This document shows, in pieces, positions 8,768 through 17,913 of a stretch of 64,000 nt of DNA. Source of the stretch: RGIG9608 sp045602425 (GTDB taxonomy: Bacteria > Bacteroidota > Bacteroidia > Bacteroidales > Paludibacteraceae); assembly GCA_045602425.1 (NCBI GenBank), contig JAZSBO010000014.1:138405-202404 (forward strand), read 5' to 3'. The translations under genes were made by a program, and so were the position numbers. A model generated the notes under the pieces. That model was not told the origin of the DNA, did not search any database, and saw only the letters and a program-made list of their open reading frames with translations. How positions within the stretch are numbered: position 1 is the stretch's first letter; each line of letters begins with the position of its first letter.

Positions 8768-10186
8768 TCAAAATTGAAAATAAATAAAAGATCCTCCATT
8801 GAGTACTCCAAAAGCAAGAATATAACAAATCAGCAAAACGACCGTAATATACCTCACAATTCTATACTTTGAACTCAACAAATGAACATCAATATTCTTT
8901 TCTTTCACAAAGTCATAAATAAAAACAATCATCATCGCAAAAAAAGACAACAATAGTGTATTGCTATCAAAAAACGGCATACCATGTTCCATAAATATCT
9001 TTCGGAATACAATCGTTACTTGCTCTATATCATTGACACGAAAAAAAATCCAAGCAAAATTGACAATTGTAAACGTAAGCATAAACCGTAATACATTTGC
9101 AAAAGAAAGTTTGTCGGAAAGATTCTTTATTTTTTCACCATATATCAATCGTTCTGTCACCATACAAACTCCATGAATAACACCCCAAATAAGAAACGTA
9201 TATGCTGCTCCATGCCACAATCCACTGACGACAAAAACAATCATCGTATTTAATATCCAGCGAGCTTTGCTACAACGATTGCCTCCCAACGAAAAATAGA
9301 TATAGTCTCTAAACCATGTAGTAAGTGAAATATGCCAACGCCTCCAAAAATCGGTTATTGTTTTGGCAAAATACGGACGAATAAAATTTATCTGCAAATC
9401 TATGCCCAAAAGTTTTCCTGAACCAATAGCCATTAACGAATATCCAGCAAAATCAGCATAAATTTGGATAGAATAAAGTATTGAGGTAAAAAACAAAGTA
9501 GTACCATTATGTTGAGCAATATTAGCATATATGGTATCTACATAAATACCCAAACGATCAGCCAAACACAGCTTCATTACCCCCCCCAATAATATTGATT
9601 TACAAGCATTTACAATATTATTATAATTAAAATAACGAGGGAAGAAAAATTGTGGTAATTGTTTTTGAGCTCGACTAATAGGTCCACTAAGAATGCTTGG
9701 AAAAAACATTACATAAGCAAAATAGGCTAACACATCATGCGTAGGTTGTATTTTTCGCCAATACACATCAATACTATAACTTAATGCAGAAAATGTATAA
9801 AAACTAATACCTATAGGCAATAAAATGTGTAAAGTCGAAGTACTTACATATACTCCTAAAAGAGAAAAAATATCTATAAACGATTGCAGAAAAAAATTAA
9901 AATATTTAAAGAAAAATAATATCCCAACATTTAAAACAATAGTAGCCACCAATAATAGTTTTCTCTTTTGATTGTTTAAATTTTCCAACAACAATCCCGA
10001 AAGAAAGGTAGATAACGCTGTTAAAAACAATAGCCCTATAAACTGCCAATCACACCAACCATAAAACAAAATACTAGCTAATACAATTAAACCATTCTGT
10101 AGCATTTTACTTTTACTACATATTGTCCAATAAAGTATGAATACTATGGGGAAAAATATAAGATATTCTATAGATTGAAAAGTCAT
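8768..10186 (-). CDS. MBOAT family O-acyltransferase (AlgI-like)
   Basis: 472 residues with about ten hydrophobic helices. Conserved AlgI/DltB/PatA features: PSILSGPISR, RRWHISLTTWFRDYIYF, and GLWHGAAYTFLIWG with the invariant catalytic His. It would sit in the inner membrane and use a cytoplasmic acyl donor to modify an exported glycan or polymer. The downstream SGNH protein is the probable transferase partner. No polymer biosynthesis genes adjoin the pair, so the substrate could be LPS, peptidoglycan or an exopolysaccharide made elsewhere. Confidence 0.88.
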   Translation of the reverse strand: MTFQSIEYLIFFPIVFILYWTICSKSKMLQNGLIVLASILFYGWCDWQFIGLLFLTALSTFLSGLLLENLNNQKRKLLLVATIVLNVGILFFFKYFNFFLQSFIDIFSLLGVYVSTSTLHILLPIGISFYTFSALSYSIDVYWRKIQPTHDVLAYFAYVMFFPSILSGPISRAQKQLPQFFFPRYFNYNNIVNACKSILLGGVMKLCLADRLGIYVDTIYANIAQHNGTTLFFTSILYSIQIYADFAGYSLMAIGSGKLLGIDLQINFIRPYFAKTITDFWRRWHISLTTWFRDYIYFSLGGNRCSKARWILNTMIVFVVSGLWHGAAYTFLIWGVIHGVCMVTERLIYGEKIKNLSDKLSFANVLRFMLTFTIVNFAWIFFRVNDIEQVTIVFRKIFMEHGMPFFDSNTLLLSFFAMMIVFIYDFVKEKNIDVHLLSSKYRIVRYITVVLLICYILAFGVLNGGSFIYFQF

Positions 10187-10606
10187 AACTCAAACACATT
10201 ATTTTGTCGTAAAAATAAATAATATTTTCTTAACATATTTATAACTTTTACAATCAATTCAAATTCCACTTTTTTTAATTTTTAAGAACTATAAATGATT
10301 AAAATGCTTTAAAAGTTTTTTGTGGAATATGACGGGCATGGGCGGTAAATGTAGTGAATGGTCTTATTTTTATGCATTTTTGGAAGGTAGAGTATTATTG
10401 CTACCGAAGTATTGATGTTATTATAACAAAAAGCGACATTCGAACATAAAGCAATAATGCCAACTTTTCGTACTATCCGACGACTCATAAAACACGATTT
10501 ACGATTGCGAGTTTTTTGGTATAATTTACAACTAAGGTCTTAATTTGTTTTTCTGCAATATTATAAATTTTCGCTACCTTTGCATTTAATTTTAGCATAT
10601 AAAAAA
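10187..10606. other. 420-base intergenic region between divergent MBOAT and valS genes
   Basis: AT-rich with no convincing gene. It contains the valS promoter near its right edge (10575-10582). A small dyad GGTAG...CTACC near 10385-10410 is visible but unsupported. I see no TAnnTTTG box for the MBOAT gene. Confidence 0.5.
10575..10582 (+). promoter_or_regulatory. -7 promoter box for valS
   Basis: TACCTTTG lies 24 bases upstream of the ATG at 10607. The open frame extends upstream to 10580, which overlaps this box, so the ATG at 10607 (protein starting MELASKYNP) is the better start. Confidence 0.6.
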
Positions 10607-13225
10607 ATGGAATTAGCAAGTAAATACAATCCACAAGACGTAGAACAAAAATGGTATCAATATTGGCTCGACCATGCTCTCTTCTCAAGCAAACCTGATG
10701 GTCGCAAACCATACACTATAGTTATCCCACCACCTAATGTGACAGGTGTGCTTCACATGGGCCACATGCTCAACAATACCATCCAAGATATTCTCGTGCG
10801 CCGCGCTCGTATGATGGGCTTCAACGCATGCTGGGTGCCTGGTACCGACCACGCTTCTATTGCTACTGAGGCTAAGGTGGTTAACCGTCTCGCTGCTCAA
10901 GGCATCAAGAAAACCGACCTCTCTCGCAACGAATTCCTTAAACATGCGTGGGATTGGACTCACGAACATGGCGGCATCATCCTTCAACAATTACGCAAAC
11001 TTGGTGCCTCTTGCGATTGGGACCGTACTTCGTTCACAATGGACGAAAAACGCTCCAAGTCGGTAATCAAAGTATTCTGCGACCTCTACAACAAAGGCCT
11101 CATCTATCGTGGCGTACGTATGGTCAACTGGGACCCTAAAGCCCTCACTGCCCTATCCGACGAAGAGGTTATCTTCAAAGAACAACAAAGCAAACTCTAC
11201 TACCTCCGCTATAAAGTTGTAGGCGAAGATACATACGCTATCGTGGCTACCACTCGTCCTGAAACCATCATGGGCGACACTGCTATGTGTATCAATCCTA
11301 ACGACCCTAAAAACGCTCACCTCAAAGGCAAACGCGTTATTGTTCCTATCGTAGGTCGCGAAATTCCAGTTATCGAGGACGAATACGTTGACGTTGAATT
11401 CGGTACTGGTTGTCTTAAAGTTACTCCTGCTCACGATGTTAATGACTACATGCTTGGCGAAAAACACAACCTCCAAAGCATCGATATTTTCAACGACAAT
11501 GGTACTCTCAGCGAGGCGGCTGGTATGTACGTAGGTATGGATCGTTTCGATGTACGCAAACAAATCGTCATTGACCTCGAAGCTGCTGGTCTCCTCGAAA
11601 AAGTTGAGGACTATACCAACAAAGTGGGCTGCTCTGAGCGTACTAATGTGCCTATCGAACCAAAACTCTCTATGCAATGGTTCATCAAAATGGAGCACTT
11701 TGCCGAAATCGCTCTTGCTCCTGTTATGAACAACGACATCAAGTTCTACCCTGCTAAATATAAAAACACTTATCGCCACTGGCTCGAAAATATCAAGGAC
11801 TGGTGTATCAGCCGCCAACTCTGGTGGGGTCACCGCATCCCTGCTTACTACCTCCCTGAAGGTGGCTATGTAGTTGCCGAAACCGCTGAAGCTGCTCTCG
11901 AAGCTGCAAAAGCTAAGACTGGTAATAATGCACTCACTATCAACGACCTCCGTCAAGACGAAGACTGTCTCGACACTTGGTTCTCTTCTTGGTTGTGGCC
12001 TATATCGTTGTTCGATGGCATCAACAATCCTAACAACGACGAAATCAATTACTACTACCCAACAGCCGACCTCGTAACTGGTCCCGACATCATCTTCTTC
12101 TGGGTGACTCGTATGATTATGGCGGGCTACGAATACAAAGGCGACATGCCTTTCCGCAACGTATATTTTACAGGTATCGTGCGCGATAAGATTGGTCGCA
12201 AAATGTCAAAATCACTCGGCAACTCTCCTGACCCACTCGAACTCATCGAAAAGTTCGGCGCAGACGGTGTGCGTATGGGTATGATGCTTGCAGCACCTGC
12301 AGGCAACGACATCCTTTTCGACGAAGCATTGTGCGAACAAGGCCGTAACTTTAATAATAAAATATGGAATGCCCTCCGCCTCATCAAAGGCTGGGAAGTG
12401 GCAGATATCGAGCAACCAGAGAGCTCACGTCTTGCAATTGAATGGTTCGATAGCAAACTCTCTCAAACTATCAACGACATCAACGACGACTTCACTAAAT
12501 ATCGTCTCAGCGAAGCATTGATGACCGTTTACAAACTCTTCTGGGATGAGTTCTCTTCTTGGTATCTTGAAATGGTAAAACCTGCATACCAAAAACCAAT
12601 CGACCGCGCTACTTATAACGCAACAATCTCATTCTTCGAAAAACTTACGCTTCTTCTTCACCCATTCATGCCATTCATCACCGAAGAGATTTGGCAAGTG
12701 CTCGATGAGCGCAAAAATGGCGAGAGCGTAATGATTGCTGCAATGCCAGAAGCTAAAGAAATCAATACCGCTCTACTCTCTGATTTCGAATTCGTTAAAG
12801 AAGTTATCGCTGGTGTACGTACAGTTCGTCTCGACAAAAACATTTCGAACAAAGAGGCGCTCTCGCTCGTCGTTACAGGCGAAGGCCACAACGATGCCTA
12901 CAACCCAGTCATCATTAAAATGTGTAACCTCGAGTCTGTTGCTCATGGCGAAAAAGATGCTACTGCCGCTACTTATATGGTAGGTGTAACCGAATACGCC
13001 GTACCACTCGGCAACAACATCAACGTTGAGGAAGAGATTAAAAAAATGGAGGCAGAAATCGAATATCTCAAAGGTTTCTTAAATTCAGTAATGAAAAAGC
13101 TCGGCAACGAAAAATTCGTAGCCAACGCCAAACCTGAAATCGTTGAAAACGAACGCAAAAAACAAGCCGATGCCGAAAGTAAAATAAAAATATTGCAAGA
13201 AAACATAGCTAATTTATCAAAATAA
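10607..13225 (+). CDS. valS: valyl-tRNA synthetase
   Basis: 872 residues, the normal bacterial length. HIGH-type motif VLHMGHMLN, KMSKS motif (RKMSKSLGNSPDP), CP1 editing domain with TTRPETIMGDTA, tryptophan-rich WFSSWLWP, and a C-terminal coiled coil (about 805-872). It charges tRNA-Val and edits Thr-tRNA-Val. The base composition is odd: from about 10690 to 13100 the gene is visibly GC-richer than its neighbours and strongly favours CTC, GAC and CGC codons, while its first ~80 and last ~100 bases look native. This suggests replacement by homologous recombination from another Bacteroidales. Confidence 0.97.
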   Translation: MELASKYNPQDVEQKWYQYWLDHALFSSKPDGRKPYTIVIPPPNVTGVLHMGHMLNNTIQDILVRRARMMGFNACWVPGTDHASIATEAKVVNRLAAQGIKKTDLSRNEFLKHAWDWTHEHGGIILQQLRKLGASCDWDRTSFTMDEKRSKSVIKVFCDLYNKGLIYRGVRMVNWDPKALTALSDEEVIFKEQQSKLYYLRYKVVGEDTYAIVATTRPETIMGDTAMCINPNDPKNAHLKGKRVIVPIVGREIPVIEDEYVDVEFGTGCLKVTPAHDVNDYMLGEKHNLQSIDIFNDNGTLSEAAGMYVGMDRFDVRKQIVIDLEAAGLLEKVEDYTNKVGCSERTNVPIEPKLSMQWFIKMEHFAEIALAPVMNNDIKFYPAKYKNTYRHWLENIKDWCISRQLWWGHRIPAYYLPEGGYVVAETAEAALEAAKAKTGNNALTINDLRQDEDCLDTWFSSWLWPISLFDGINNPNNDEINYYYPTADLVTGPDIIFFWVTRMIMAGYEYKGDMPFRNVYFTGIVRDKIGRKMSKSLGNSPDPLELIEKFGADGVRMGMMLAAPAGNDILFDEALCEQGRNFNNKIWNALRLIKGWEVADIEQPESSRLAIEWFDSKLSQTINDINDDFTKYRLSEALMTVYKLFWDEFSSWYLEMVKPAYQKPIDRATYNATISFFEKLTLLLHPFMPFITEEIWQVLDERKNGESVMIAAMPEAKEINTALLSDFEFVKEVIAGVRTVRLDKNISNKEALSLVVTGEGHNDAYNPVIIKMCNLESVAHGEKDATAATYMVGVTEYAVPLGNNINVEEEIKKMEAEIEYLKGFLNSVMKKLGNEKFVANAKPEIVENERKKQADAESKIKILQENIANLSK

Positions 13226-13254
13226 ACTTATCGAAAAATTAGCAGTTTATAGTA

Positions 13255-13284
13255 AAAAGAGAAGATAATTTTATCTTCTCTTTT
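13255..13284. terminator. bidirectional intrinsic terminator
   Basis: Fourteen-base stem AAAAGAGAAGATAA / TTATCTTCTCTTTT with a TT loop, followed by T residues. It lies between valS (+) and the MGMT-family pseudogene (-) and overlaps the latter's stop codon. Confidence 0.8.
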
Positions 13285-13582
13285 ATCGTTTATAACCATA
13301 TTTTTTAAAATCAACGCAATTATTTATTACCGCAATACCTTCGGCTTGTAGTCGGCGTTTTTGTTCGAGAATACCACCAAAGGCATAAGCAGAACTCAAT
13401 CGTCCTGCGGCATTTATAACCTTGTAACAAGGAATTACATCAGGATTAGAATTTCGATGCAAAGCATTACCTACAGCACGAGCAAGATTTTTATTACCCA
13501 ACTATCCTGCTATTTGTCCGTAGGTTACTACCCGACCTTGTGGTAATTCACGTAATATCTTATAAACATCATCCGCAAGCAT
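13283..13582 (-). pseudogene. MGMT-family (O6-alkylguanine-DNA alkyltransferase-like) protein interrupted by an in-frame TAG
   Basis: From an ATG at 13580-13582 the minus strand reads a normal family N-terminus ending GRVVTYGQIAG. It then meets TAG at 13502-13504 and continues in the same frame with LGNKNLARAVGNALHR, IPCYKV (active-site Cys retained) and AYAFGG. One codon therefore interrupts an otherwise intact gene of about 99 sense codons. The family flips alkylated guanines and removes or signals the lesion. A nonsense mutation or a sequencing error are the simplest readings. TAG serves as a real stop elsewhere in the window (ribH, the TPR gene), so recoding is unlikely. Confidence 0.75.
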
Positions 13583-13600
13583 CGAACAAAGATATTAAAG

Positions 13601-13632
13601 TTTGCTTAAACAGACAAAAATCGCTACCTTTG
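13601..13632 (+). promoter_or_regulatory. promoter for the ABC-F gene
   Basis: TTTG at 13601-13604, a 20-base spacer, then TACCTTTG at 13625-13632: a good match to the full Bacteroidota -33/-7 promoter. The ATG at 13669 lies 36 bases downstream, which argues against the longer open frame from 13540. Confidence 0.65.
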
Positions 13633-13668
13633 CACTCCTTTTTTGATAACATATTATTTAATCTAATA

Positions 13669-15285
13669 ATGATAACACTTTCAAACATTGCCATGCAATT
13701 TGGCAAACGCGTTCTTTTCTCCGATGTAAATCTTAAATTAACCAATGGTAATTGTTATGGTATCATCGGTGCCAACGGTGCAGGAAAATCTACCCTTATT
13801 AGAATGATAAGTGGAGAACTTGACCCAACGCGTGGTCAAATCACTTTCGGACCGGGCGAACGCCTTTCTGTATTAAAGCAAAACCACTTTGAATTCGACG
13901 CATTTACTGTAATTGACACGGTAATGATGGGCAACGAAACATTTTGGAAGGTAAAAGAAGAAAAAGACCTCATCTATATGAAAGAGGATTTTACAGAAGA
14001 AGATGGCATTCGTGCGGCTGAATTGGAAGAAAAGTTTGCTGAAATGGACGGGTGGAATGCCGAAGCCAATGCTGCCGCTCTTTTAAGTGGATTAGGAATC
14101 AAAGAAGATTTGCATTATCAGCTGATGAGCGAATTAAGTGCAAAACAAAAAGTACGCATTTTGTTGGCAAGAGCTTTGTATGGTAAACCTGACAATCTTT
14201 TGCTTGATGAGCCAACCAACGACCTTGATATGGAAGCAGTAATGTGGCTCGAAAATTATTTAGCAAATTACGAAAACACAGTTTTGGTAGTTAGTCACGA
14301 CCGCCACTTCTTGGATTCGGTTTGTACACACACAGTTGATATTGATTACAACAAGGTTACGCTTTTTGCAGGAAACTATACATTTTGGTACGAATCGAGC
14401 CAGCTAGCTCTTCGTCAATTACAAAATCAGAACAAAAAAGCAGAAGAAAAACGCAAAGAACTCGAAGAATTTATTCGTCGTTTTAGTGCAAATGTAGCAA
14501 AAAGTAAACAAGCTACAAGTCGTCGTAAAATGTTGGAAAAACTCAATGTGGAAGAGATTCAACCTTCAACACGTAAATATCCTGCAATTATTTTTACTCC
14601 TGAACGAGAACCCGGCAATATGGTGTTGGAAGTAAACGGACTTGGAAAAACCGCTGATGATGGAACCGTACTTTTCAAAAGCGTAAGTTTCAATGTTGAG
14701 AAAAACGATAAAATCGCTCTTATATCGAAAGACGCACGTGCAATGACTGCATTTTTTGAAATTCTAAATGGGAACGACAAAAATTTTGAAGGCAAATACA
14801 ATTGGGGAATTACCATTACAAATGCCTACCTACCTTTGGACAACTCTGCGTTTTTCAACAACGATTTATCGTTGGTTGATTGGTTAGGACAATTTTCGAG
14901 CGACACTACTGAAGTTTTCATTCGTGGATATTTAGGCAAAATGCTTTTCTCAGGTGAAGAAATTTATAAACGTGCAAGCGTGCTTTCAGGAGGCGAAAAA
15001 ATGCGTTGTATGATTGCTCGTATGATGCTCCGCAATGCAAACGTCATGATGCTCGACTCTCCTGCCAACCATCTCGATTTGGAATCAATTCAAGCATTTA
15101 ACAACACATTGATTAATTTCAAAGGGAACATCTTGATGGCATCGCACGACCGCGAATTTGTTCAAACCGTTTGTAATAGAATCATTGAACTTACACCTAA
15201 CGGAATTATCGACAAATATATGGACTACGAAGACTATCTTACTTCGGACGACATAAAAGTTTTGCGAGAAAAAATGTATCAATAA
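13669..15285 (+). CDS. ABC-F family ATPase (YbiT-like), second nucleotide-binding domain degenerate
   Basis: 538 residues from the ATG at 13669 (protein starts MITLSNIAMQFGKR); the longer frame begins upstream of the promoter. NBD1 has Walker A GANGAGKST (34-42), a modified signature LSAKQKVRILLARAL and Walker B LLLDEPTNDLD. NBD2 keeps LSGGEKMRCMIAR, but its Walker A region reads ISKDARAMTAFF instead of GxxxxGKS/T. Its Walker B is LDSPANHLDLE, with Ser464 in place of the catalytic Glu. No membrane segments. ABC-F proteins act on ribosomes, and some give antibiotic resistance; here an asymmetric translation factor seems likely. Directly followed by a thioesterase gene. Confidence 0.87.
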   Translation: MITLSNIAMQFGKRVLFSDVNLKLTNGNCYGIIGANGAGKSTLIRMISGELDPTRGQITFGPGERLSVLKQNHFEFDAFTVIDTVMMGNETFWKVKEEKDLIYMKEDFTEEDGIRAAELEEKFAEMDGWNAEANAAALLSGLGIKEDLHYQLMSELSAKQKVRILLARALYGKPDNLLLDEPTNDLDMEAVMWLENYLANYENTVLVVSHDRHFLDSVCTHTVDIDYNKVTLFAGNYTFWYESSQLALRQLQNQNKKAEEKRKELEEFIRRFSANVAKSKQATSRRKMLEKLNVEEIQPSTRKYPAIIFTPEREPGNMVLEVNGLGKTADDGTVLFKSVSFNVEKNDKIALISKDARAMTAFFEILNGNDKNFEGKYNWGITITNAYLPLDNSAFFNNDLSLVDWLGQFSSDTTEVFIRGYLGKMLFSGEEIYKRASVLSGGEKMRCMIARMMLRNANVMMLDSPANHLDLESIQAFNNTLINFKGNILMASHDREFVQTVCNRIIELTPNGIIDKYMDYEDYLTSDDIKVLREKMYQ

Positions 15286-15286
15286 G

Positions 15287-15754
15287 ATGAAAAAAATCAT
15301 CAACCCTTGGTTAGGCCTCGAAGGCTACAACTGCTTTGGATGTTGCCCATCGAACACTGCTGGTGTAAAAATGGAATTTTATGAAGATGGAGAAGATATT
15401 GTGTCTTTTTGGCAACCACAAAAACACTATCAGAGTTATATAAACACCTTACATGGAGGCATTCAAGCCACATTAATTGACGAAATTGCAGGCTGGGTTG
15501 TATTTCAGAAATTACAAACTGTCGGTGTCACCAACCGACTGAATATCATCTATAAAAAGTCTATAGGTATCAATGAAAAAATAATACTTAGAGCTTCTCT
15601 AAAAGAACAAAAACGGAATGTTGCTTTCATTGAGATTCGTATATACAACTCACAAGACGAACTTTGCACAACAGCTGAAGCTGTTTATTTTTGCACATCA
15701 AAAGAAATTGCAAAACAAGAAATGATGTTCGAAGGTTGCAAAACGGAAAAGTAA
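15287..15754 (+). CDS. PaaI-type hotdog thioesterase
   Basis: 155 residues, single hotdog fold. NCFGCCPSN near the N-terminus, LHGGIQATLIDEIAGW (catalytic HGG...D/E pattern of the PaaI family) and VTNRLNIIYKKS. Probable acyl-CoA thioesterase; substrate unknown. The ATG is 1 base after the ABC-F stop, so the two genes are probably co-transcribed. Convergent with cysK, with only 5 bases between stops. Confidence 0.8.
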   Translation: MKKIINPWLGLEGYNCFGCCPSNTAGVKMEFYEDGEDIVSFWQPQKHYQSYINTLHGGIQATLIDEIAGWVVFQKLQTVGVTNRLNIIYKKSIGINEKIILRASLKEQKRNVAFIEIRIYNSQDELCTTAEAVYFCTSKEIAKQEMMFEGCKTEK

Positions 15755-15759
15755 AGGAT

Positions 15760-16692
15760 TTAATCCCTAAACAGATCAGTAGAAAGATAACGTTCACCTG
15801 TGTCAGGGAAAAGTACAACAATAGTTTTCCCTTTATATTCAGTTTTTTTTGCTAACTGTAAAGCAGCACTTAAAGCAGCACCAGAAGAAATTCCGACAAG
15901 TAATCCTTCTTTTTTTGCAAGCATACGAGCAGATTCAAAAGCTTGCTCATCTGACACTGCAACTACTTTATCTACAACTTCAAAATCATAATTTTTAGGA
16001 ACGAAACCTGCACCAATTCCTTGAATCTTATGTTGTCCAGCATTATTACCAGAAAGCACAGAAGAAGCAATAGGCTCTACCGCAACAACTTCGATATTCG
16101 AATTATATTGTTTCAACCTGCGTCCCGTTCCAGAAATAGTACCTCCCGTTCCAACTCCAGCAACAAACACATCTATATTCCCATCTGTATCACGCCAAAT
16201 TTCCTCAGCCGTATTCCATTCATGAGCTAAAGGATTTGCTTCATTTTCAAATTGTTGAAAGATTATTACATTCTTATTTTCTCGTTTCAACTCTTCAGCC
16301 TTCCGAATTGATCCTGCCATACCTTCACTCCCTTTAGTCAAAACGATTTCCGCCCCAAAAGCATTTAATAACATTTGACGTTCTTGACTCATTGTTTCTG
16401 GCATCGTAAGTATCACTTTATACCCTTTCAACAAAGCAACCCAAGCCAAGCCTATGCCCATATTTCCACTTGTTGGTTCTACTATCAATGAGTTTTTCGT
16501 AAGTAAACCTTTTTTCTCTGCATCTTCAATCATTGATAATGCAGCACGATCTTTGACACTCCCTCCCGGATTAAACGACTCTAATTTAGCAATCAAGCGA
16601 CACTCCAATTTTTCAATCTTTTCGATTACAGACAATTCTAATAGTGGTGTATGCCCTATCAACTGGATTAAATTTGTATATATCTTACTCAC
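15760..16692 (-). CDS. cysK: cysteine synthase A (O-acetylserine sulfhydrylase)
   Basis: 310 residues, PLP fold-type II. The PLP lysine lies in NPGGSVKDRAAL, the substrate loop in EPTSGNMGIGLAW, and the phosphate-binding loop in GVGTGGTISGTGR; SSGAALSAAL lies near the C-terminus. It makes cysteine from O-acetylserine and sulfide. Minus-strand -7 box at 16721-16728. Divergent from the WG-repeat lipoprotein. Confidence 0.95.
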   Translation of the reverse strand: MSKIYTNLIQLIGHTPLLELSVIEKIEKLECRLIAKLESFNPGGSVKDRAALSMIEDAEKKGLLTKNSLIVEPTSGNMGIGLAWVALLKGYKVILTMPETMSQERQMLLNAFGAEIVLTKGSEGMAGSIRKAEELKRENKNVIIFQQFENEANPLAHEWNTAEEIWRDTDGNIDVFVAGVGTGGTISGTGRRLKQYNSNIEVVAVEPIASSVLSGNNAGQHKIQGIGAGFVPKNYDFEVVDKVVAVSDEQAFESARMLAKKEGLLVGISSGAALSAALQLAKKTEYKGKTIVVLFPDTGERYLSTDLFRD

Positions 16693-16720
16693 AAAAACAA
16701 TTTTAGACGTTATAGAAGAA

Positions 16721-16728
16721 CAAAGATA
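16721..16728 (-). promoter_or_regulatory. -7 promoter box for cysK
   Basis: The plus strand reads CAAAGATA (TATCTTTG on the minus strand), matching TAnnTTTG, 29 bases upstream of the cysK ATG. Confidence 0.55.
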
Positions 16729-16753
16729 ATATTTTTTATCGTTTGAATAATTT

Positions 16754-16761
16754 TACCTTTG
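16754..16761 (+). promoter_or_regulatory. -7 promoter box immediately before the WG-repeat lipoprotein
   Basis: TACCTTTG ends only 4 bases before the ATG at 16766. With a -7 element here, the transcription start would fall at or next to the A of the ATG, suggesting a leaderless mRNA. No TTTG lies at the expected -33 distance; the region is a T-run. Confidence 0.5.
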
Positions 16762-16765
16762 CACA

Positions 16766-17854
16766 ATGAAATATATTTATTTATACATTGTTTTGCTTCC
16801 TTTTTTGATTTCTTGTCAATATACCGACATAAGCAATCAATTATCACCCACAAATGATACAACAAAACTTTGGCCTGCATATGACACCGAAAACAATTTA
16901 TACGGATACATTGACCACAAAGGCGAAATTAAAATAAAAGGACAATATATGTCGGCATCTGTATTTTCTTGCGGATTGGCTCGAGTTCAACTCCTTAACA
17001 ATAGTTATGGATACATAGACAAGCAAGGGAATCTAATAGCACAAGGATTTACCTCTGCCGAGCAACATTTCGAGAATTTAGCATTAGTAACAACAGAAAC
17101 AGAGTTCGGTTATATCAACCAAAAAGGAGCATGGAATATTATTTTACCATACAATACAACTCAATATACGGCTTCAAGCTTTTCTTCTGACAAAATAGCA
17201 TTGTTGTCGCCTTTCGATACAAGTGCATTTTTATTTATTGATAAAACAGGGAAAAAGGTTCTTTCTCTAAATAAAAATGTAGCTGATTTTGCAGATAACT
17301 TTCATGAATCACTTGCTCGTTTTCGAAAAAACTCTCACTATGGTTTTATAGACCTTAAAGGTAACATCGTTATTAATCCGCAATATACATTTGCCGATAA
17401 TTTTCATTATGGTTTTGCGACTGTTAAGATAAAAGATAACTACACTTTTATCAACAAAAAAGGACAAGAGATGAATGCATCTTTTGACAACGCAAAAAGA
17501 TTTTCAGACAACCATCTTGCACCTATTTGCAAAAATAAAAAATGGGGATTTATGGATACTCTCGGACATACAAAAATTGACTTTTTATACGATAACGCCT
17601 ACCCATTTTCCGAGCAATTAGCTGTTGTAATGCAAAATCAGAAATATGGGGTTATTAACGAGCATGGCATTGTTGTTATTCCTTTTGAATACAATGGAAT
17701 ACAAACCTACTTTCATAACAATATGATATTGGCATACAAAATTAAAAACGATACAATACATTTTTATTACCTCGATTCTGCTAATGTGCCTATTTATGAA
17801 TGGACACAGAAATACAACACTACAACAATAAAAAACACCTATAATTTCTTTTAA
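16766..17854 (+). CDS. WG-repeat lipoprotein
   Basis: 362 residues. The signal peptide ends in LPFLISC, a lipobox, so this is probably an outer-membrane or periplasmic lipoprotein. The rest is WG repeats: 'YGYID(x)KG(x)I' units recur about every 35-50 residues (YGYIDHKGEI, YGYIDKQGNL, FGYINQKGAW, YGFIDLKGNI, WGFMDTLGHT). Function unknown; the repeats probably form beta-hairpin scaffolds. The mature N-terminus shares 'TKLWPA' followed by a first WG unit with the protein at 58390-59574, so the two are paralogues. No later Met leaves the signal peptide intact, which fixes this start. Confidence 0.82.
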   Translation: MKYIYLYIVLLPFLISCQYTDISNQLSPTNDTTKLWPAYDTENNLYGYIDHKGEIKIKGQYMSASVFSCGLARVQLLNNSYGYIDKQGNLIAQGFTSAEQHFENLALVTTETEFGYINQKGAWNIILPYNTTQYTASSFSSDKIALLSPFDTSAFLFIDKTGKKVLSLNKNVADFADNFHESLARFRKNSHYGFIDLKGNIVINPQYTFADNFHYGFATVKIKDNYTFINKKGQEMNASFDNAKRFSDNHLAPICKNKKWGFMDTLGHTKIDFLYDNAYPFSEQLAVVMQNQKYGVINEHGIVVIPFEYNGIQTYFHNNMILAYKIKNDTIHFYYLDSANVPIYEWTQKYNTTTIKNTYNFF

Positions 17855-17913
17855 CTAATCCTTAAAACAAAATATTCGTTTTTTGTGTTTTAATAGAAAG
17901 TAGCGAAGTTCAT

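Noticed and set aside
11153..11956. 267-codon minus-strand open frame opposite valS
   Set aside because: It is an antisense shadow of valS caused by its GC-rich third positions; low-complexity Phe/Val/Ser composition, no motif or promoter.
13502..13504. TAG as a recoded sense codon in the MGMT-family gene
   Set aside because: ribH and the TPR gene in the same window end at TAG, and no recoding element is visible next to this codon.
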